37,165 nt of DNA, taken from Hydrogenophilales bacterium CG12_big_fil_rev_8_21_14_0_65_61_21. GTDB lineage: Bacteria > Pseudomonadota > Gammaproteobacteria > Burkholderiales > Thiobacillaceae. Where the stretch lies: positions 1 to 37,165 of the forward strand of contig PFGT01000120.1 in NCBI GenBank assembly GCA_002782005.1, given 5' to 3'. Below are positions 35,089-37,165 of this stretch, piece after piece. A program made the translations under genes and the position numbers. A model generated the notes under the pieces. It was given only the letters and a program-made list of their open reading frames with translations, searched no databases and was not told the origin of the DNA. The first letter of the stretch is position 1. Every line of letters begins with the position of its first letter.

Positions 35089-35117
35089 TTTCCGTAACGC
35101 CTGGCTTCCAGTAAAAT
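35089..35117 (+). promoter_or_regulatory. Candidate gltX promoter
   Basis: The -10 TAAAAT (35112-35117) lies 29 bases before the gltX ATG; the -35 seventeen bases upstream is poor (TTTCCG). It sits just beside the divergent tRNA promoter. Confidence 0.35.
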
Positions 35118-35146
35118 CACGCTTTCGAAAAAAAGCCCCCTCACAC

Positions 35147-36571
35147 ATGATCCGCACTCGATTCGCCCCCTCTCCCACCGGCTATCTGCACATCGGCGGC
35201 GCCCGCACGGCACTATTTTCCTGGGCCTATGCCCGCAAGCACGGCGGCCAGTTCGTGTTACGCATCGAAGACACCGACCAGGAGCGCTCGACCCAGGCAT
35301 CGGTGCAGGCGATCCTGGACGGTCTAGCATGGCTGGGCATCGACTGGGACGAGGGGCCGTTCTATCAGATGGAGCGACTGGATCGCTACAAGACGGTGGC
35401 CGATCAGCTCATCGCCGAGGGTAAGGCCTATCACTGCTATGCCAGCAAGGAAGAACTGGATGCCCTGCGCGAGGGCCAGCGGGCGCGTGGCGAGAAACCC
35501 CGCTATGACGGCCGCTGGCGGCCGGAGGTCGACAAGATATTACCGGAGCCGCCGGTCGGGGTAACCCCGGTAATCCGATTCAAGACCCCGAGGGCCGGTG
35601 CGGTCACCTTTAACGATCTAATCAAAGGGCCGATCACCGTCGCCAACAGCGAACTGGACGACCTGGTCATCATGCGCGGCGACGGCGTGCCAACTTATAA
35701 CTTCGGCGTGGTGATCGACGATTGGGACATGGGCATCAGCCACGTCATCCGTGGCGACGATCACGTCAACAATACCCCGCGCCAGGTCAATATTCTGAAT
35801 GCCCTAGGCGCGCCGGTGCCGATCTATGGCCATGTGCCGATGATCCTGGGCCATGACGGCGAACGCTTGTCCAAGCGCCACGGCGCAGTATCGGTGTTGC
35901 AATATCAGGAGGATGGCTATCTGCCCGAGGCGCTGATGAACTATCTGGCTCGCCTGGGCTGGGGGCATGGCGATGCCGAAAAATTTAGCAAGGATGAATT
36001 CATAGAGTGGTTCGACCTGGCCGGGGTCAGCCATGCGCCCGGCCGTTTCAACCAGGAAAAGCTGGCCTGGCTCAACCAGCAATACCTGAAAGAGGCCGAC
36101 AACGCCCGCCTCGCTGAACTAACCAGCCCCTTCCTGGCCAAGCAAGGCATCGACACGGTTGGCGGCCCGGCACTGGCCGACCTGATGGCTCTATTGAAGG
36201 AGCGGACCGCCACCGTCGAAGAGCTGGCTGATGCCGCTCATATCTTCTATCGCCATAACCTGGCGACCGTCGAGGAACTGCAAACCAGGTTGGAGACCGC
36301 CGCCCTGCCCGCCTTCGAGCAACTACAGGTAGAGATGAATAGCGTGGTCTGGGAAGCCGACGTTTTGAATCGATTAGTCAAGGATACCGCCAAGGCATTC
36401 GGACTGAAGATGGGACAGATCGGAGTCCCTCTGCGCCTGGTCCTGTTTGGTACCGGGCATACGCCATCGCTCGACGCTACCCTGGTCGCGCTTGGCCGTG
36501 AAGAAACCCTGCGCCGTTTCGCCGCCGCCTGGCCGCATGCCCTGGCCGCGCTACAGGCTAAAGGCGATTAA
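35147..36571 (+). CDS. gltX: Glutamyl-tRNA synthetase
   Basis: Class I aminoacyl-tRNA synthetase that charges tRNA-Glu. The 474 residues are full length. The HIGH motif is in RFAPSPTGYLHIGGARTALF near 5-24 (HIGG form), and the KMSKS equivalent is RLSKRHGA near 242-249. The Rossmann core contains RIEDTDQERS; the connective and stem-contact segments include YNFGVVIDDWDMGISHVIRG. The C-terminal anticodon-binding helical domain follows. The discriminating-type signatures were not tested. No strong ribosome-binding site precedes the ATG. GST-like gene follows after 8 bases and may be cotranscribed. Confidence 0.97.
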   Translation: MIRTRFAPSPTGYLHIGGARTALFSWAYARKHGGQFVLRIEDTDQERSTQASVQAILDGLAWLGIDWDEGPFYQMERLDRYKTVADQLIAEGKAYHCYASKEELDALREGQRARGEKPRYDGRWRPEVDKILPEPPVGVTPVIRFKTPRAGAVTFNDLIKGPITVANSELDDLVIMRGDGVPTYNFGVVIDDWDMGISHVIRGDDHVNNTPRQVNILNALGAPVPIYGHVPMILGHDGERLSKRHGAVSVLQYQEDGYLPEALMNYLARLGWGHGDAEKFSKDEFIEWFDLAGVSHAPGRFNQEKLAWLNQQYLKEADNARLAELTSPFLAKQGIDTVGGPALADLMALLKERTATVEELADAAHIFYRHNLATVEELQTRLETAALPAFEQLQVEMNSVVWEADVLNRLVKDTAKAFGLKMGQIGVPLRLVLFGTGHTPSLDATLVALGREETLRRFAAAWPHALAALQAKGD

Positions 36572-36579
36572 TCCTGACC

Positions 36580-37086
36580 ATGAAGACCGACAAGAAACCC
36601 GCTTTATTGCAAAAAATGAGGCTCATCGCCTCATTGACCAGCCCATTCGCCCGCAAGGTACGCATCGTCGCCCATGAAAAGCGGGTCGATTTCGACCTGG
36701 TGATCGACAATCCTTGGGAGCCGAACAGCCATGTCCCGGAGTACAACCCCTTGGGCATGGTGCCGGTCTGGGTGTTGGACGATGGCAAGACCTTGTTCGA
36801 CTCGCGCGTCATCGTCGAATATCTGGACAACATCAGCCCGGTTGGCCACCTGATCCCCACCGACCCGCGGGCACGGATCGCGGTCAAGCGTTTCGAGGCC
36901 CTGGCGGACGGCATAAGCGATGCCGCCGTGCTGATCTTTCTGGAACGCAAGCGACCCGCCGAACATCGGGACCCGCAATGGATCGAACGTCAGTTGGCCA
37001 AGGTCAATGCCGGTCTGGCCGGGTTGAGCGCCGACATTGGCATGAACAAATGGTGCATGGGCGAGTTTCTCACCTGTCAACGCTAA
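36580..37086 (+). pseudogene. Glutathione S-transferase (YibF-like), truncated by an inserted element
   Basis: The frame codes for 168 residues. The thioredoxin-like N-terminal domain is intact (RLIASLTSPFARKVRIVAHE, NPLGMVPVWVLDDGKTLFDS, SRVIVEYLDN). The C-terminal helical domain starts (WIERQLAKVNAGL, NKWCMGEFLT) but stops abruptly after CQR. Full relatives run about 200-215 residues and continue after this GExxT with LADIA-type sequence, so about 40-45 residues are missing. The last codons (TGT CAA CGC TAA) belong to the element beginning at about 37075. The start is uncertain: the ATG at 36616 (MRLIASLTSP) fits family N-termini better, and neither ATG has a clear ribosome-binding site. 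Enzymatic activity is unlikely without the H-site helices. Confidence 0.8.
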
Positions 37087-37165
37087 ATAGAAATGTCCCC
37101 TTTCCTGCAAAGTAGAAATGTCCCTTTCACCTGCGCAGACCCGGTTATGGGGTTGCGTTACACCC
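37075..37165. mobile_element. End of an insertion element (partial), with subterminal direct repeats
   Basis: Homology to GST stops at 37074, and the sequence then begins TGTCAACGCTAAATAG. Two direct repeats follow 25 bases apart: TAGAAATGTCCCC (37088-37100) and TAGAAATGTCCCT (37113-37125), each followed by a TTTC-rich and CCTGC segment. A TGT terminus with repeated subterminal sites resembles IS21-type ends, but the family cannot be fixed from 91 bases. The transposase would lie outside the window. Confidence 0.6.

Overview
This window is a visibly GC-rich stretch of bacterial chromosome, densely packed with housekeeping genes. It suggests a motile, free-living betaproteobacterium, perhaps of the Nitrosomonadales. 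The evidence is the Gram-negative envelope cluster (rseP-bamA-skp-lpxD-fabZ-lpxA-lpxB-rnhB) directly after rpsB-tsf-pyrH-frr-uppS-cdsA-dxr, a full-length SMC instead of MukB, a short single-domain QueF, the tsaB-rimI-uracil glycosylase block and E. coli-like MotA/MotB. The genus is inference; no database search was possible.

Layout: (a) 1-1001 is the 3' part of rarA, followed by a REP-like inverted repeat. (b) 1117-15295 is one long plus-strand array. It covers translation (rpsB, tsf, frr), UMP synthesis (pyrH), isoprenoid and carrier lipid (dxr, uppS), phospholipid precursor (cdsA), outer-membrane assembly (rseP, bamA, skp) and lipid A (lpxD, fabZ, lpxA, lpxB), ending with rnhB. Many junctions are ATGA or TAATG overlaps, so translational coupling is likely. 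(c) 15309-19325 carries motA-motB, a membrane-anchored SAM methyltransferase and an HDOD-GAF-like protein, overlapping or closely spaced. A sigma-28-like promoter sits inside rnhB. (d) 19330-26479 is on the minus strand: a DUF4197-type exported protein, ppdK, a gene-free 0.4 kb with REP-like hairpins, then (in transcription order) a small secreted peptide, a HIRAN protein, tsaB, rimI, a family 4 uracil-DNA glycosylase and lemA. (e) 26544-30847 has a YoaA/DinG-type helicase divergent from an exported alpha/beta hydrolase and a CHASE4-like GGDEF diguanylate cyclase. (f) 30868-36571 has smc divergent from queF, then tRNA-Val(CAC) divergent from gltX. (g) 36580-37165 is a glutathione S-transferase gene cut off after about 165 codons by what looks like the end of an insertion element.

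I found no clear undescribed multi-gene system. The points most worth a second look are: the broken GST gene with subterminal repeats at the right edge; a repeat that supplies the ribosome-binding site and N-terminus of lpxB; the sigma-28-like promoter embedded in rnhB; a Cys-to-Ser change at a presumed Fe-S ligand of the uracil-DNA glycosylase; an isoleucine at the acyl-chain ruler position of LpxA; the stator genes joined to a methyltransferase/HDOD pair; and a secreted HIRAN protein beside a tiny Pro/Gly-rich secreted peptide.
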